From: Sphingopyxis sp. L1A2A
Lineage (GTDB): Bacteria > Pseudomonadota > Alphaproteobacteria > Sphingomonadales > Sphingomonadaceae
Assembly: GCF_005502465.1 (NCBI RefSeq)
Contig: NZ_SCOT01000015.1
Span: 1 to 64,000 of the forward strand
DNA: 64,000 nucleotides
Direction: 5' to 3'
Positions within the stretch are counted from its first letter, which is position 1. Every line of letters begins with the position of its first letter. Made by a program: the position numbers and the translations under genes. Positions 9,247-17,867 of the stretch are shown piece by piece. The notes under the pieces were generated by a model, which worked only from the letters and a program-made list of their open reading frames with translations, ran no database searches and was not told where the DNA came from.

Positions 9247-9903
9247 TCAGAACATGCTTTCGGGGATGATGATGACATCGCCGGGCTGCAACCGCACATT
9301 GGCCTTGATATCGCCGCGCTTGATCAGGTCGTTCAGCCGCAGGCCAAATTCCTGCTGCTTGCCACTGCCTTTGTCGAAACGGACGAGTCGTGCCTTGTTT
9401 CCAGCGGCATATTCGCCCAGCCCGCCGACTGCAATCATTGCGTCGAGCACGGTCATGTTGGCGCGGAACGGAATCGAGGCGGGTTTTTCGGTCGCGCCGA
9501 CGACGCGCACCTGCTGCGAAAAGGTGCTGTTGAACGTCGTCACGATCACGCTGACAATCGGATCGGTGATATATTGGCTCAGCTGGAGCTTGATGTCCTG
9601 CTGCAACATCGTCGGGGTTTTGCCGACCGCGGGCATGTCGGTGATCAGCGGGGTGGTGATCCGGCCATCGGGCCGCACCTGCACCTTGCCGCCGAGTTCG
9701 GGGTTGCGCCACACAAAGATCTGCAGCTCGTCGAGCGGGCCGATGATATATTCCTCGCCCGGTCCCTCCTGATTTTGCACGAAATTCGCGCTGGGCAGCT
9801 GCGGCGCGCTGCTGCCGGCGCCGACGCAGCCTGCCAGCGCGGTCGCCGCGATACCGGAAACGAGCGCGGCGCGGGCGACGCGAAGCGAGGAGAACGAAGC
9901 CAT
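9247..9903 (-). CDS. Exosortase A-associated polysaccharide export lipoprotein (TIGR03027 family)
   Basis: A 218-residue Wza/OtnA-type periplasmic export protein. The lipobox LAGC (about residues 22-25) marks a lipoprotein signal peptide. It is followed by a Poly_export domain (EEYIIGPLDELQIFVWRNPEL) and a SLBB-like region ending in QPGDVIIIPESMF. ATG 9903 is chosen over TTG 9909: AAAGG lies 10 nt upstream and the lipoprotein signal begins normally. It is the first gene of the leftward exopolysaccharide operon; the 172-bp gap upstream should hold the promoter. Confidence 0.9.
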   Translation of the reverse strand: MASFSSLRVARAALVSGIAATALAGCVGAGSSAPQLPSANFVQNQEGPGEEYIIGPLDELQIFVWRNPELGGKVQVRPDGRITTPLITDMPAVGKTPTMLQQDIKLQLSQYITDPIVSVIVTTFNSTFSQQVRVVGATEKPASIPFRANMTVLDAMIAVGGLGEYAAGNKARLVRFDKGSGKQQEFGLRLNDLIKRGDIKANVRLQPGDVIIIPESMF

Positions 9904-10023
9904 AATCAATCAACCTTTCGAGCCGCCGCCGATCGCCGCAGGCCCATTCGCCGCGACGACAGACTTTGCGTCAGCTTCGTCCTTGCGCGAAAAGGGTGAA
10001 CATAGGGTTAGTCTTGCGGTAAG

Positions 10024-10066
10024 TTTGCCCCGCACCCGGGCAAAGCTGTCCCGATAAGGAACAGCT
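10024..10066 (-). terminator. Tandem hairpins between decarboxylase and export genes
   Basis: Two adjacent inverted repeats: tttgccc/gggcaaa (10024-10030, 10038-10044) and agctgt/acagct (10044-10049, 10061-10066). They lie just after the stop of the PLP decarboxylase. No U-run follows on the minus strand, so a factor-independent terminator is only possible. Confidence 0.35.
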
Positions 10067-10075
10067 TTTGCGCGA

Positions 10076-11305
10076 TCAGACGAGCATTTCGCCTGCTGGC
10101 CCCTGCCCCAGAAACGCTGCGGGGCTCGCGCTCGCCCCATAGGCCCCCGCCTGAAAGATCGCGATCAGATCGCCGACATCGGCGCGCGGCAGCGCGACCT
10201 GATCGCCCAGCCGGTCAAGCGGGGTGCAGAGGCAGCCGACCACCGAGACGGTCTCGGCGGCCGCGTCGCCGAACCGTCCGGCGACCGCGATCGGATAGTT
10301 GCGGCGGATCACCGTCCCGAAATTGCCGCTCGCCGCCAGCTGGTGGTGCAGCCCGCCGTCGGTGACCAGAAACGTCTCGCCGTGGCTGGTCTTGCGGTCG
10401 ACGACGCGGGTCAGATAGACCCCGGCCTCGGCAACCAGCCAGCGCCCCAGCTCCATCGCAAAGCGGCTGCCCGCCAGCGCCGCGGCCCGCCCGGCAAGCG
10501 TCTCGCCCAGCGCCGCCCCGACCGCCGCGGCATCGACCGCGGTATCACCGGGGAAATAGGGAACCCCCATCCCGCCGCCCAGATTGACCAGCGGCGGCGC
10601 CTGACCAATGGCCTCCGCCAGCCTTGCCGCGAGCGCGACCGTCTGCGCCTGCGTATCGGCGATCGCCGCGGCATCAAGCGCCTGCGATCCCGCGAAAATA
10701 TGGAAACCCTGCCAGTCGGCGCCCGCCGCGATCAGGCGCCGGACCAGCGCCGGAACCTCGGCAGCATCGACCCCGAACGGCTTGGCACCGCCGCCCATCT
10801 TCATCCCCGATCCTTTGAGGTCGAAGTCAGGATTGACCCGCACCGCAAGGCTCGGCGTCAGGCCAAGGCGGCTGGCAATCGACAGCGCGCGGTCCGCCTC
10901 GCCCGCCGATTCCAGATTGAGCGTCGCGCCCGCGCTGATCGTCGCTTCGAGTTCACGGTCGCGCTTGCCGGGGCCGGCAAAGCTGATGTCGCCCGCCGGC
11001 ATCCCGCTCGCGAGTGCGGCCTTAAGCTCGCCGCCCGATGCGACGTCGAACCCGTCGACCAGCCGCGCCATATACGCCAGCAACGGCGCATAGGGGTTCG
11101 CCTTCATCGCATAATGAAGCTGCACCGCGGCGGGCATCGCGGCACGCCACTGGGCTACCCGCGCGGTCAGCAGCGCGCTGTCATAAACGAACAGCGGCGT
11201 ATCGCCCGCCATGTCGGCCAGCGTATCGGCGCGATCGCCGCCGATCAACAACATGCCATCCTCGTCGGCGGCATAGCCGGGCGGGATCGGACCATGCGGC
11301 TTCAT
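10076..11305 (-). CDS. PLP-dependent decarboxylase, exosortase A system-associated (TIGR03099 family)
   Basis: A 409-residue fold-type III PLP enzyme (alanine racemase/DapDC-like barrel plus beta domain). The PLP lysine is in LHYAMKANPYAPLL (about residue 60); the phosphate-binding glycine run is NLGGGMGVPYF; the second catalytic Cys motif appears as VVGCLCTPLD; the ending has FQAGAYGASASPAAFLGQ. Homologues decarboxylate diaminopimelate, ornithine, lysine or arginine; the substrate here is unknown. ATG 11305 overlaps the ligase stop as ATGA, so ligase and decarboxylase are coupled. Together with the ACP and hydrolases on the other side it belongs to the conserved exosortase-associated accessory cluster. 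Confidence 0.9.
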   Translation of the reverse strand: MKPHGPIPPGYAADEDGMLLIGGDRADTLADMAGDTPLFVYDSALLTARVAQWRAAMPAAVQLHYAMKANPYAPLLAYMARLVDGFDVASGGELKAALASGMPAGDISFAGPGKRDRELEATISAGATLNLESAGEADRALSIASRLGLTPSLAVRVNPDFDLKGSGMKMGGGAKPFGVDAAEVPALVRRLIAAGADWQGFHIFAGSQALDAAAIADTQAQTVALAARLAEAIGQAPPLVNLGGGMGVPYFPGDTAVDAAAVGAALGETLAGRAAALAGSRFAMELGRWLVAEAGVYLTRVVDRKTSHGETFLVTDGGLHHQLAASGNFGTVIRRNYPIAVAGRFGDAAAETVSVVGCLCTPLDRLGDQVALPRADVGDLIAIFQAGAYGASASPAAFLGQGPAGEMLV

Positions 11306-12834
11306 GCCGCCACCGCCCGCGCCCAATCGGCGGCGATCGCCACCCGATCGAGCTTGCCATTGGGATTGCGCGGCAGCGCATCGCGCCATTCGATCGCCTG
11401 CGGCTGCATGAAATTGGGCAGGTTCTGGCGCAGCCAGGCGCTCAGCCCCGCTTCGTCGGCGACCCCGCCCTTGCCGCGCACGATCAATATGATCGCCGCG
11501 CCCAATCGCGCATCGGGGACCCCGAACGCGACGGCTTCAAAAATGAGCCCCGACGCGACCGCGACATCTTCGACCTCGGTCGGGCTAACGCGGTTGCCCG
11601 CGGTCTTGATCATCGCATCGTCGCGCCCGACGAAATAGAGCAGGCCATTGGCGTCACGGCGCACCGTATCGCCCGACCACACCGCCATCCCGCCATATTC
11701 CGACGCGCGCGGCGCCGGTCGGAACCGCTCCGCCGTCCGCTCCGCATCTTGCCAGTAGCCCTGCGCCACCAGCGGCCCGCAATGCACCAGCTCGCCCGGC
11801 TCCTCGTCGGCGGTGATCGTCCCGTCGCGGCGGCACACCAAAATTTCGGCATGCGGGATCGCGCGGCCCATCGAGGTCGGATGGTCGGCGACATATTTTG
11901 GCTCAAGATAGGTCGAGCGAAACGCCTCGGTCAGCCCGTACATCGGATAGATGTCGGCGTTCGGAAAGGTCGCAGCCATCGCGTCGATCAGCGACGGCGT
12001 CAGCGCCCCGCCGCTGTTGGTCAGCCGCCGCAAATGCGCCGCCGCCTCTGCGGGCCAGTCGCTTTCGACCAGTTGCACCCAGAGCGGCGGCACCCCGGCG
12101 AGCGTCGTCGCCTGGTGCCGCGCCACCGCCTTCACGACGTCGCGCGGGGTCAGATAATCGAGCGGCGCGACCGCGGCGCCCGCAAACCAGCTCGAAAACA
12201 GCTGGTTCTGCCCATAGTCGAAACTCAGCGGCAGCACCGCCAGCACCCGGTCATCGGGCGTAATCTTCAGATAGGAAGCGACGCTCTCGGCCCCCAGCCA
12301 CAGATTGGCGTGGCTCAGCATCACCCCCTTCGGCCGCCCGGTCGATCCGCTAGTGTAGAGGATCGCCGCCAGATCGTCGGGGTCAGCCGATGACGGCGGC
12401 AGTTCCCGCCCGCCCGAATCGATCGCTACCTCGGCCACCGTCAGATCCTGCACCGCGCAATCCTGGGGCCGCCCCTCGCCCAGCATATCCGCCCGCGCGC
12501 TATTGGTGATCAGCAATTTCGCGCCGCTATCGGCCAGGATATGCGCGACCTGTGGCCCTTTCAGCAACGGATTGACCGGCACATGGACCAGCCCCGCGCG
12601 CGCCGCCGCCAGTGGCATCAGGCACGCCAGCCGCGTCTTCGCGCTCCAGTTCGCCACCCGCTCGCCCGGCGCGCCCGCCTGCGCCAGCAGCCACGCCGCC
12701 AGCCGCCCGACCCCCGCGTCAAGTTCAGCAAAAGTCAGCCCTGCCTCACCGATCAGCAAGGCAGCCGCCTCCGGCGCGCCAGAGCGGGCGAGATGATCGA
12801 TCGGTCGCGAAGATGGCTTTTCGGGCGTGGTCAT
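11302..12834 (-). CDS. AMP-forming acyl-CoA ligase, exosortase A system-associated (TIGR03098 family)
   Basis: A 510-residue adenylate-forming enzyme of the ANL superfamily, which activates a carboxylic acid as acyl-AMP and passes it to CoA or a carrier protein. The AMP-binding motif is YTSGSTGRPKGVMLSH (about residues 160-175); the A5 motif is MYGLTEAF; the hinge A8 region is YFVGRDDAMIKTAGNRVSPTEVE; the catalytic Lys is in NPNGKLDR near the end. With an ACP gene 1 kb away, loading onto that ACP in the manner of DltA/DltC is an attractive inference. No clear Shine-Dalgarno sequence precedes the ATG, and only 35 bp separates it from the divergent acetyltransferase gene. Confidence 0.9.
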   Translation of the reverse strand: MTTPEKPSSRPIDHLARSGAPEAAALLIGEAGLTFAELDAGVGRLAAWLLAQAGAPGERVANWSAKTRLACLMPLAAARAGLVHVPVNPLLKGPQVAHILADSGAKLLITNSARADMLGEGRPQDCAVQDLTVAEVAIDSGGRELPPSSADPDDLAAILYTSGSTGRPKGVMLSHANLWLGAESVASYLKITPDDRVLAVLPLSFDYGQNQLFSSWFAGAAVAPLDYLTPRDVVKAVARHQATTLAGVPPLWVQLVESDWPAEAAAHLRRLTNSGGALTPSLIDAMAATFPNADIYPMYGLTEAFRSTYLEPKYVADHPTSMGRAIPHAEILVCRRDGTITADEEPGELVHCGPLVAQGYWQDAERTAERFRPAPRASEYGGMAVWSGDTVRRDANGLLYFVGRDDAMIKTAGNRVSPTEVEDVAVASGLIFEAVAFGVPDARLGAAIILIVRGKGGVADEAGLSAWLRQNLPNFMQPQAIEWRDALPRNPNGKLDRVAIAADWARAVAA

Positions 12835-12869
12835 CGGCTGTTAGGAGTGCAGTGATAGAGGGCGGCATC

Positions 12870-13865
12870 ATGCAAGGGAACGGTGAACATCACGCTAATG
12901 ATGAGCGGTTACCCGCCGCAGCGCGCGCGGCGGGCTTTGCCTCGCCCTTCGACCGCGCGGCGTGGTTCGACCTGCTCGAGGCGCATGGCTTTGCTCGGCA
13001 AGGCCGCATCGACGCGCGTGGCCGTGCAGGCGGCGTCACCGCGTGGCTGCCGCTGCGCACCGAAAAGCCGGGCGAGGTCGCAGGCCTCACCAACTGGTAC
13101 AGCTTTGCAATCCGTCCGCTCTACGCCGGTGACGGCGACCGCGGCGCCGCCTTACAAGCGCTGTTCCGGGGTCTCCGCCGCTCCGCCGCGCGGCTAACGC
13201 TCTGCCCCGTCAGCGACCCCAACGACCTCACCGCGGCGCTCCGCGCCGCAGGCTGGTGGGTCAAAGCCACCCCCGCTGGCGACCGCCACTGGCTCGACCT
13301 CGGCGACATGGATCATGACGCCTGGTGGGCCAGCCGCCCCGGCGCGCTGCGCAATACGGTCCAGCGCAAAGCCAAAAAGGGCATCGTCGACATCCAGTTG
13401 CTCACCGAATTCGACCCTGGCAGCTGGGCCGCGTACGAACGCATCTACGCCGCGAGCTGGAAGCCCGAGGAAGGCCATCCCGCTTTGCTCCGCGCCTTTG
13501 CCGAGGCCGAAGCGGCGGGCGGCCGCCTGCGGATGGGCATCGCGCGTATCGACGGCATCCCTGTCGCCGCGCAATATTGGACCGTCGAGGACGGCACCGC
13601 CTTCATACACAAGCTCGCGCATGTCGAGGACAGCCTAAAAGCCTCGCCCGGCACACTGTTGTCGGCAGCTTTGTTCCGCCATGTCATCGAAGTAGACGGG
13701 GTCAAGCGCGCCGATTTCGGCACCGGCAACGACGGTTACAAACGCGACTGGATGAACCGCCACGACCCGCTGTGGCGGATCGAGGCTTTCAATCCGTCGC
13801 GCCCCGCGGCATGGGGACCGGCACTAAAGGCCTTTGCCCGCGCCCTGCTGAGGAAAGAATCGTGA
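12870..13865 (+). CDS. GNAT/FemAB-fold acyltransferase of the exosortase A accessory cluster
   Basis: A 331-residue protein resembling the Acetyltransf_6 (CelD/BcsL-like) group. Its middle contains WWASRPGALRNTVQRKAKKG and its C-terminal half AAQYWTVEDGTAFIHKLAHV followed by FGTGNDGYKRDWM, the usual pattern of this fold (acyl-donor loop and closing strand). ATG 12870 is supported by GAGGG 7 nt upstream; a GTG at 12852 is less well placed. The stop overlaps the GTG of the ACP gene (GTGA). A role transferring a carrier-bound acyl or aminoacyl group is inferred from this coupling. Confidence 0.75.
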   Translation: MQGNGEHHANDERLPAAARAAGFASPFDRAAWFDLLEAHGFARQGRIDARGRAGGVTAWLPLRTEKPGEVAGLTNWYSFAIRPLYAGDGDRGAALQALFRGLRRSAARLTLCPVSDPNDLTAALRAAGWWVKATPAGDRHWLDLGDMDHDAWWASRPGALRNTVQRKAKKGIVDIQLLTEFDPGSWAAYERIYAASWKPEEGHPALLRAFAEAEAAGGRLRMGIARIDGIPVAAQYWTVEDGTAFIHKLAHVEDSLKASPGTLLSAALFRHVIEVDGVKRADFGTGNDGYKRDWMNRHDPLWRIEAFNPSRPAAWGPALKAFARALLRKES

Positions 13866-14128
13866 CCGAACCCGATACCGTCGACGCCACCCTCCGCGCC
13901 CTGCTCGCCGACGTCCTCGGCCTCGGTGAAGACCGCGCCGCCGCGCTGACCGACAACAGCGGCCTGTTCGGCGCGCTGCCCGAATTTGACTCGATGGCGG
14001 TCGCGACGGTGCTGACCGAAATGGAGGATCGCCTCGGCATCCTCATCGACGATGACGAGATCGATGGTGAAATCTTTGAAACCTACGGCAATTTGCTCGC
14101 CTTCTCGCTGCGCAAGGTGACCGATTGA
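13862..14128 (+). CDS. Acyl carrier protein of the exosortase A accessory cluster
   Basis: An 88-residue acidic four-helix carrier protein. The phosphopantetheine serine is in LPEFDSMAVATVL (about residue 42), matching the DS[LM] motif. The GTG start at 13862 overlaps the acetyltransferase stop, with AGGA a few bases upstream; the TTG/ATG-started longer frame is a shadow. It would carry the acyl group made by the ligase on the opposite strand and be handled by the acetyltransferase or hydrolases. It is distinct from the fatty-acid ACP because of sequence and context. Confidence 0.88.
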   Translation: MTEPDTVDATLRALLADVLGLGEDRAAALTDNSGLFGALPEFDSMAVATVLTEMEDRLGILIDDDEIDGEIFETYGNLLAFSLRKVTD

Positions 14129-14150
14129 AGGCCGCACCTTCCTCTCTATA

Positions 14151-14229
14151 TCGTCATCCCGGCGAAGGCCGGGGTCTCGCCGTCGCGAATTACGCCACGA
14201 TGGGATCCCGGCCTTCGCCGGGATGACGA
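14151..14229. repeat. Palindromic intergenic repeat, family B
   Basis: Imperfect long inverted repeat; left arm starts tcgtcatcccggcgaaggcc and right arm ends with its complement at 14229. It lies between the ACP and hydrolase 2 genes and would form a stem close to the hydrolase 2 ribosome binding site. A relative is at 22578-22651. Confidence 0.85.
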
Positions 14230-14243
14230 CAGAGGGCAGGTGC

Positions 14244-14930
14244 ATGGCAATGCCCACCCCTGAACATATCCTCCGCATCACCCCCACGCGCACCCCGCGC
14301 GCCACGATCCTGTTCGTCCCGCCGCTGTTCGAGGAAGCGAATCGCAGCCGCCGCACGCTTGTCCTCGCGATGCGCGCGCTCGCCGCCGATGGTTTCGCGG
14401 CGCAGCTCCCCGACCTCCCGGGCCAGAACGAAAGCCTCGTGCCGCTCGCCGAGGTCGATCTTGCCCGCTGGCAAGATGCGCTCACCAAGACTGCCGCAGC
14501 CATCGACGGCCCGCTGATCGTCGCCTCGCTGCGTGGCGGCACGCTGATCGACCATAGCGCGAACGCCGCGGCACGGTGGCGCCTCGCTCCCGTCAGCGGC
14601 GCCTCGCTGCTCCGCACCCTGATGCGCGCGCGGGTCGCCGCCGATCGCGAAGCCCGGCTGACCTCGTCGCTCGACAGCCTGCAAGCCAACGCCGTTACCG
14701 CGCCACTGCTCATCGCGGGCAATCTACTCTCGCCCGCGATGATGGCGCAGCTCGGCAGCGCCGAGGCCCGACCCGTCGCCCCGCTCCGCACCGTCACCCT
14801 TGGCAGCGGCGCCGAGGCCATCGCCGGCACGCCGCTATGGCTGCGCGCCGAACCCGGCGAGGACGCCGCAATGGCCGCAGCGATCGCCGCCGACATCGCC
14901 GCCTGGAGCCAGACATGCGGCATCAGCTGA
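14244..14930 (+). CDS. Hydrolase 2, exosortase A system-associated (TIGR03101 family)
   Basis: A 228-residue alpha/beta-hydrolase-like protein. The N-terminal FVPPLFEEANRSRR and the strand-turn LPDLPGQNES are characteristic of this exosortase-linked group; the nucleophile-elbow position reads VASLRGGTL, so it departs from the usual GxSxG. ATG 14244 has GAGGG 7 nt upstream. The first frame start at 14223 would lie in the palindromic repeat. It overlaps hydrolase 1 by 16 nt. The substrate is unknown; acyl-ACP or thioester handling is plausible from neighbours. Confidence 0.85.
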   Translation: MAMPTPEHILRITPTRTPRATILFVPPLFEEANRSRRTLVLAMRALAADGFAAQLPDLPGQNESLVPLAEVDLARWQDALTKTAAAIDGPLIVASLRGGTLIDHSANAAARWRLAPVSGASLLRTLMRARVAADREARLTSSLDSLQANAVTAPLLIAGNLLSPAMMAQLGSAEARPVAPLRTVTLGSGAEAIAGTPLWLRAEPGEDAAMAAAIAADIAAWSQTCGIS

Positions 14931-15688
14931 GCTTTCCCTGCGAAGGCGCCGCGCTTGCCGCAACCCTCGACGAAGCGCCCGGCACCACCGGCCTGCTGAT
15001 CGTCTCGGGCGGCAATGAGATCCGCAGCGGCGCGCATCGCGGCATGGCGATGCTGGCCGCGCGCATTGCCGCAGGCGGTCACCCCGTGTTCCGCTTCGAC
15101 CGCCGCGGCATCGGCGACAGCGAGGGCGACAACGGCGGTTACGAAAGCAGCGCCCCCGACATCGCCGCCGCGATCGCTGCCTTCCGCAGCACCGCGCCGC
15201 AGCTTACCCGCATCATCGCCTTCGGCAATTGCGACGCCGCCAGCGCGCTGCTGCTCCACCAGCCGCGGGCGCTGGACGCGCTGATCCTCGCCAATCCGTG
15301 GACTTACGAAAGCGACGACAGCGACGAAACCGACGAACCCGCGCTGCCCCCCGCCGCCGCCATCCGCGCACGCTATCTGTCGCGGCTGACCGATCCCAAA
15401 AGCCTGCTCCGGCTGCTCAAGGGCGAGATCGACGTCCGGAAGCTGGTCCGCGGCCTATCGGCGCTCGGGCGCAAACCCCCCGCCACGGCCCCCGGCAGCC
15501 TACCCTGTCCGGCAACGATCCTGCTCGCCACCGGCGACCGGACGGCGCAGGCATTTATCGAGAATTGCGATCCGGGCGCGGTGCCAGTCGAACGCCTCGC
15601 CAGCGCGTCGCACAGCTTCGCGGGCGACGATGCCGAGTGGCTCGCCCGGACGATCCTGAAAGCGTTGGGTCGGGGAAGCACAGCCTAG
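14915..15688 (+). CDS. Hydrolase 1, exosortase A system-associated (TIGR03100 family)
   Basis: A 257-residue alpha/beta hydrolase. Family features are LIVSGGNEIRSGAHRGM near residue 30, FRFDRRGIGDSEG (about 60-72), and an elbow IAFGNCDAAS, where Cys replaces the usual Ser nucleophile. Near the end it has the histidine region SASHSFAGDD. The start at 14915 lies inside hydrolase 2 (16-nt overlap), so both are co-translated. A Cys nucleophile suggests a thioesterase/acyltransferase-like mechanism, an inference. The gene ends in a 4-nt convergent overlap with the next gene. Confidence 0.85.
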   Translation: MRHQLSFPCEGAALAATLDEAPGTTGLLIVSGGNEIRSGAHRGMAMLAARIAAGGHPVFRFDRRGIGDSEGDNGGYESSAPDIAAAIAAFRSTAPQLTRIIAFGNCDAASALLLHQPRALDALILANPWTYESDDSDETDEPALPPAAAIRARYLSRLTDPKSLLRLLKGEIDVRKLVRGLSALGRKPPATAPGSLPCPATILLATGDRTAQAFIENCDPGAVPVERLASASHSFAGDDAEWLARTILKALGRGSTA

Positions 15689-16152
15689 TTTGCATCATCC
15701 CGATGCGCCAGGAAGGTCGCGGGATCGAGATCGATCCGGGTGATCTGCCGGTCCTGAACCCCAAAGCCGATCCGCGCGACCGGCTCTTCGGTTTCGCCGT
15801 CGCGGCAGACGAAGCTGCCGACGACGTAATAGAGATCGCCCATGCTTGCAATTTCGCGAACCCCGTCGACCAGCGTCGCATCGGTTATCGACACCAGCGC
15901 GCATTGGCTGAAATAGGTCACGAAATCGGCATGCTCATAGGGTGTGCCCACCCCGATTACACCCACGCTGGCATATCGGGAAACCAGGCCGCCGGCGTCC
16001 TGCCCTTGCCGCGCGCGGTCGACATAATCCCGCACGACGCGCACCGAACGGGCGGCGCTGTCCTTGGCCATCGCGACCGTCGGCGAAGCAATCAGAGCGA
16101 GGGCGCACCACATATGCGCCATTGCATATCGCACCGATCGCCCTCGTCTCAT
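15685..16152 (-). CDS. Hypothetical exported protein
   Basis: A 155-residue protein I do not recognise. Starting at ATG 16152 gives a basic N-terminus followed by a hydrophobic core (MWCALALIASPTVAMA) with an AMA cleavage site, so it is probably periplasmic. The mature part is about 125 residues with two cysteines (FSQCALV and SFVCRDG) that could form a disulfide. The open frame reaches 16218, but the extra segment is Arg/Trp-rich and unlikely. It stands just downstream of trxB, possibly in the same transcript (13 bp gap). Confidence 0.6.
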   Translation of the reverse strand: MRRGRSVRYAMAHMWCALALIASPTVAMAKDSAARSVRVVRDYVDRARQGQDAGGLVSRYASVGVIGVGTPYEHADFVTYFSQCALVSITDATLVDGVREIASMGDLYYVVGSFVCRDGETEEPVARIGFGVQDRQITRIDLDPATFLAHRDDAN

Positions 16153-16165
16153 CCCAGTCGTCCCC

Positions 16166-17131
16166 CTACGCCTCCACCAGCGCCTTATACTCCGCCTCGG
16201 CCAGAAACCGCTCGGCATCGAGCGCCGCCATGCAGCCCATGCCCGCCGCGGTCACCGCCTGGCGATAGACCTTGTCGGTCACATCGCCCGCCGCGAACAC
16301 CCCCGGGATCGACGTCAACGACGTCCCCGGCGTGACCTCCAGATACCCGTCGCTATCCAGCGGCAGCTTGCCCTTGAACAGCTCGGTCGACGGGCTGTGG
16401 CCGATCGCCACAAAGCCGCCATCGGTCGGCTCGTGGCTCGCCTCGCCGGTCACCGTATCGATCAGGTCGACCCCGACCAGCCCCGAAACGCCCTCGCCCG
16501 CGACAAACCGCTCGACCTTTTTGTTCCACAAGACCTTGATCTTGGGATTGGCATGCAGCCGGTCCTGCAAGATTTTTTCGGCGCGCAAATGGTCGCGGCG
16601 GTGAATCAGCGTCACATCGTCGCTGTGGTTGGTCAGATACAGCGCCTCCTCGACCGCGGTGTTGCCGCCGCCGATCACCACGACCTTCTTGCCGCGATAG
16701 AAGAACCCGTCGCACGTCGCGCACGCCGACACGCCCTTGCCGCCCAGCTCCTGCTCGCCCGGAACGCCCAGCCATTTCGCCTGCGCCCCGGTCGCGATCA
16801 CCAGCGTGTCGGCCATATAAACGTCGCCGCCATCACCGGTGATCTTGAACGGGCGCTGCGACAAATCGACGTCGACGATCGTGTCCCAGATCATCGACGT
16901 GCCGACATGCGTCGCCTGCGCGGTCATCTGCTCCATCAGCCACGGCCCCTGCACCACCTCGGCAAAGCCGGGGTAGTTTTCGACATCGGTGGTAATCGTC
17001 AGCTGGCCGCCGGGTTGCAGCCCCTGCACCACGATCGGCATCATGCCGGCGCGCGCCGCATAAATGGCGGCCGACAGGCCCGCGGGGCCGGAACCGAGGA
17101 TGAGCATCTTGGTGTGGTGAACGCTGGGCAT
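16166..17131 (-). CDS. trxB: Thioredoxin-disulfide reductase
   Basis: A 321-residue FAD/NADPH flavoenzyme that reduces thioredoxin in the cytoplasm. The FAD-binding GSGPAGLSAAIYAARAG is at the N-terminus (about residues 12-28), the redox-active CATCDG near residue 135, the NADPH-binding VIGGGNTAVEEALYL at about 152-166, and the C-terminal FAAGDVTDKVYRQAVTAAG closes the FAD domain. Length and motifs are complete. It diverges from the methyltransferase gene across about 95 bp. Confidence 0.97.
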   Translation of the reverse strand: MPSVHHTKMLILGSGPAGLSAAIYAARAGMMPIVVQGLQPGGQLTITTDVENYPGFAEVVQGPWLMEQMTAQATHVGTSMIWDTIVDVDLSQRPFKITGDGGDVYMADTLVIATGAQAKWLGVPGEQELGGKGVSACATCDGFFYRGKKVVVIGGGNTAVEEALYLTNHSDDVTLIHRRDHLRAEKILQDRLHANPKIKVLWNKKVERFVAGEGVSGLVGVDLIDTVTGEASHEPTDGGFVAIGHSPSTELFKGKLPLDSDGYLEVTPGTSLTSIPGVFAAGDVTDKVYRQAVTAAGMGCMAALDAERFLAEAEYKALVEA

Positions 17132-17225
17132 GATGGTCTTTCAAAGGCTGTGCGGACACGCACAGATGGGTGTTGCCAACCGCGCTAGCAAGGGTCACCT
17201 TCCGCGCCAAGGGGAGTTCAGACAA

Positions 17226-17849
17226 ATGGCAAGCTGGTGGGAACGTCATGGGGTGCCGCGGCTGATCAAATGCGCCTGTTCGCAGGGGCAGATCATGAAG
17301 GTGCGCAGCCAGGTCGTCCCCAACGCAAGCGGCGACGTACTCGAGCTCGGCTGCGGCGGCGGCATCAACATGGAATTCTATAATCCGGCACGGGTCACCA
17401 GCTTCACCGGCCTCGATCCCTCGCCCGAACTGCTGGCGATGAGCCGCGCCGCGGCGCTGGCGCGCGGCATGGCGGCCGATATTCAGGGCGGCGTGGGCGA
17501 AGCGATGCCGTTCGACGATGCGCGGTTCGACACCGTGGTCACCACCTTCACCCTCTGCTCGGTCGCCGATCAGGCGGCGGTGCTCGCCGAAATCCGCCGC
17601 GTGCTGAAACCCGGCGGGACCGCGCTGTTCCTCGAACATGGCGCCGCCCCCGATGCCGGGGTCGCGAAATGGCAGCGGCGGATCGAGCCGCTGTGGAAAC
17701 GCATCGGCGGCAATTGCCACCTGACCCGCCCGATTTCGGCCGCTTATGAGCAGGCGGGCTTTGCCGTCGACCGGCAGGCCGCCGCCTATATGCCCAAAAC
17801 CCCGCGCCCGTTCGGCTGGGTCGAATATGGCGCGGCGCGTGCCGTCTGA
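17226..17849 (+). CDS. Class I SAM-dependent methyltransferase
   Basis: A 207-residue methyltransferase of the UbiE-like Methyltransf_11 group. Motif I is VLELGCGGGINMEFY (about residues 39-53), motif II EAMPFDDARFDTVV, and motif III LAEIRRVLKPGGTALFLEHG. ATG 17226 has GGGGAG 8 nt upstream; the frame extends to 17130 but overlaps the trxB start. A phospholipid or small-molecule substrate is possible, but the sequence does not decide it. The caspase-like gene follows 18 nt later. Confidence 0.88.
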   Translation: MASWWERHGVPRLIKCACSQGQIMKVRSQVVPNASGDVLELGCGGGINMEFYNPARVTSFTGLDPSPELLAMSRAAALARGMAADIQGGVGEAMPFDDARFDTVVTTFTLCSVADQAAVLAEIRRVLKPGGTALFLEHGAAPDAGVAKWQRRIEPLWKRIGGNCHLTRPISAAYEQAGFAVDRQAAAYMPKTPRPFGWVEYGAARAV

Positions 17850-17867
17850 CACAGAGAGGTTTGCGAG

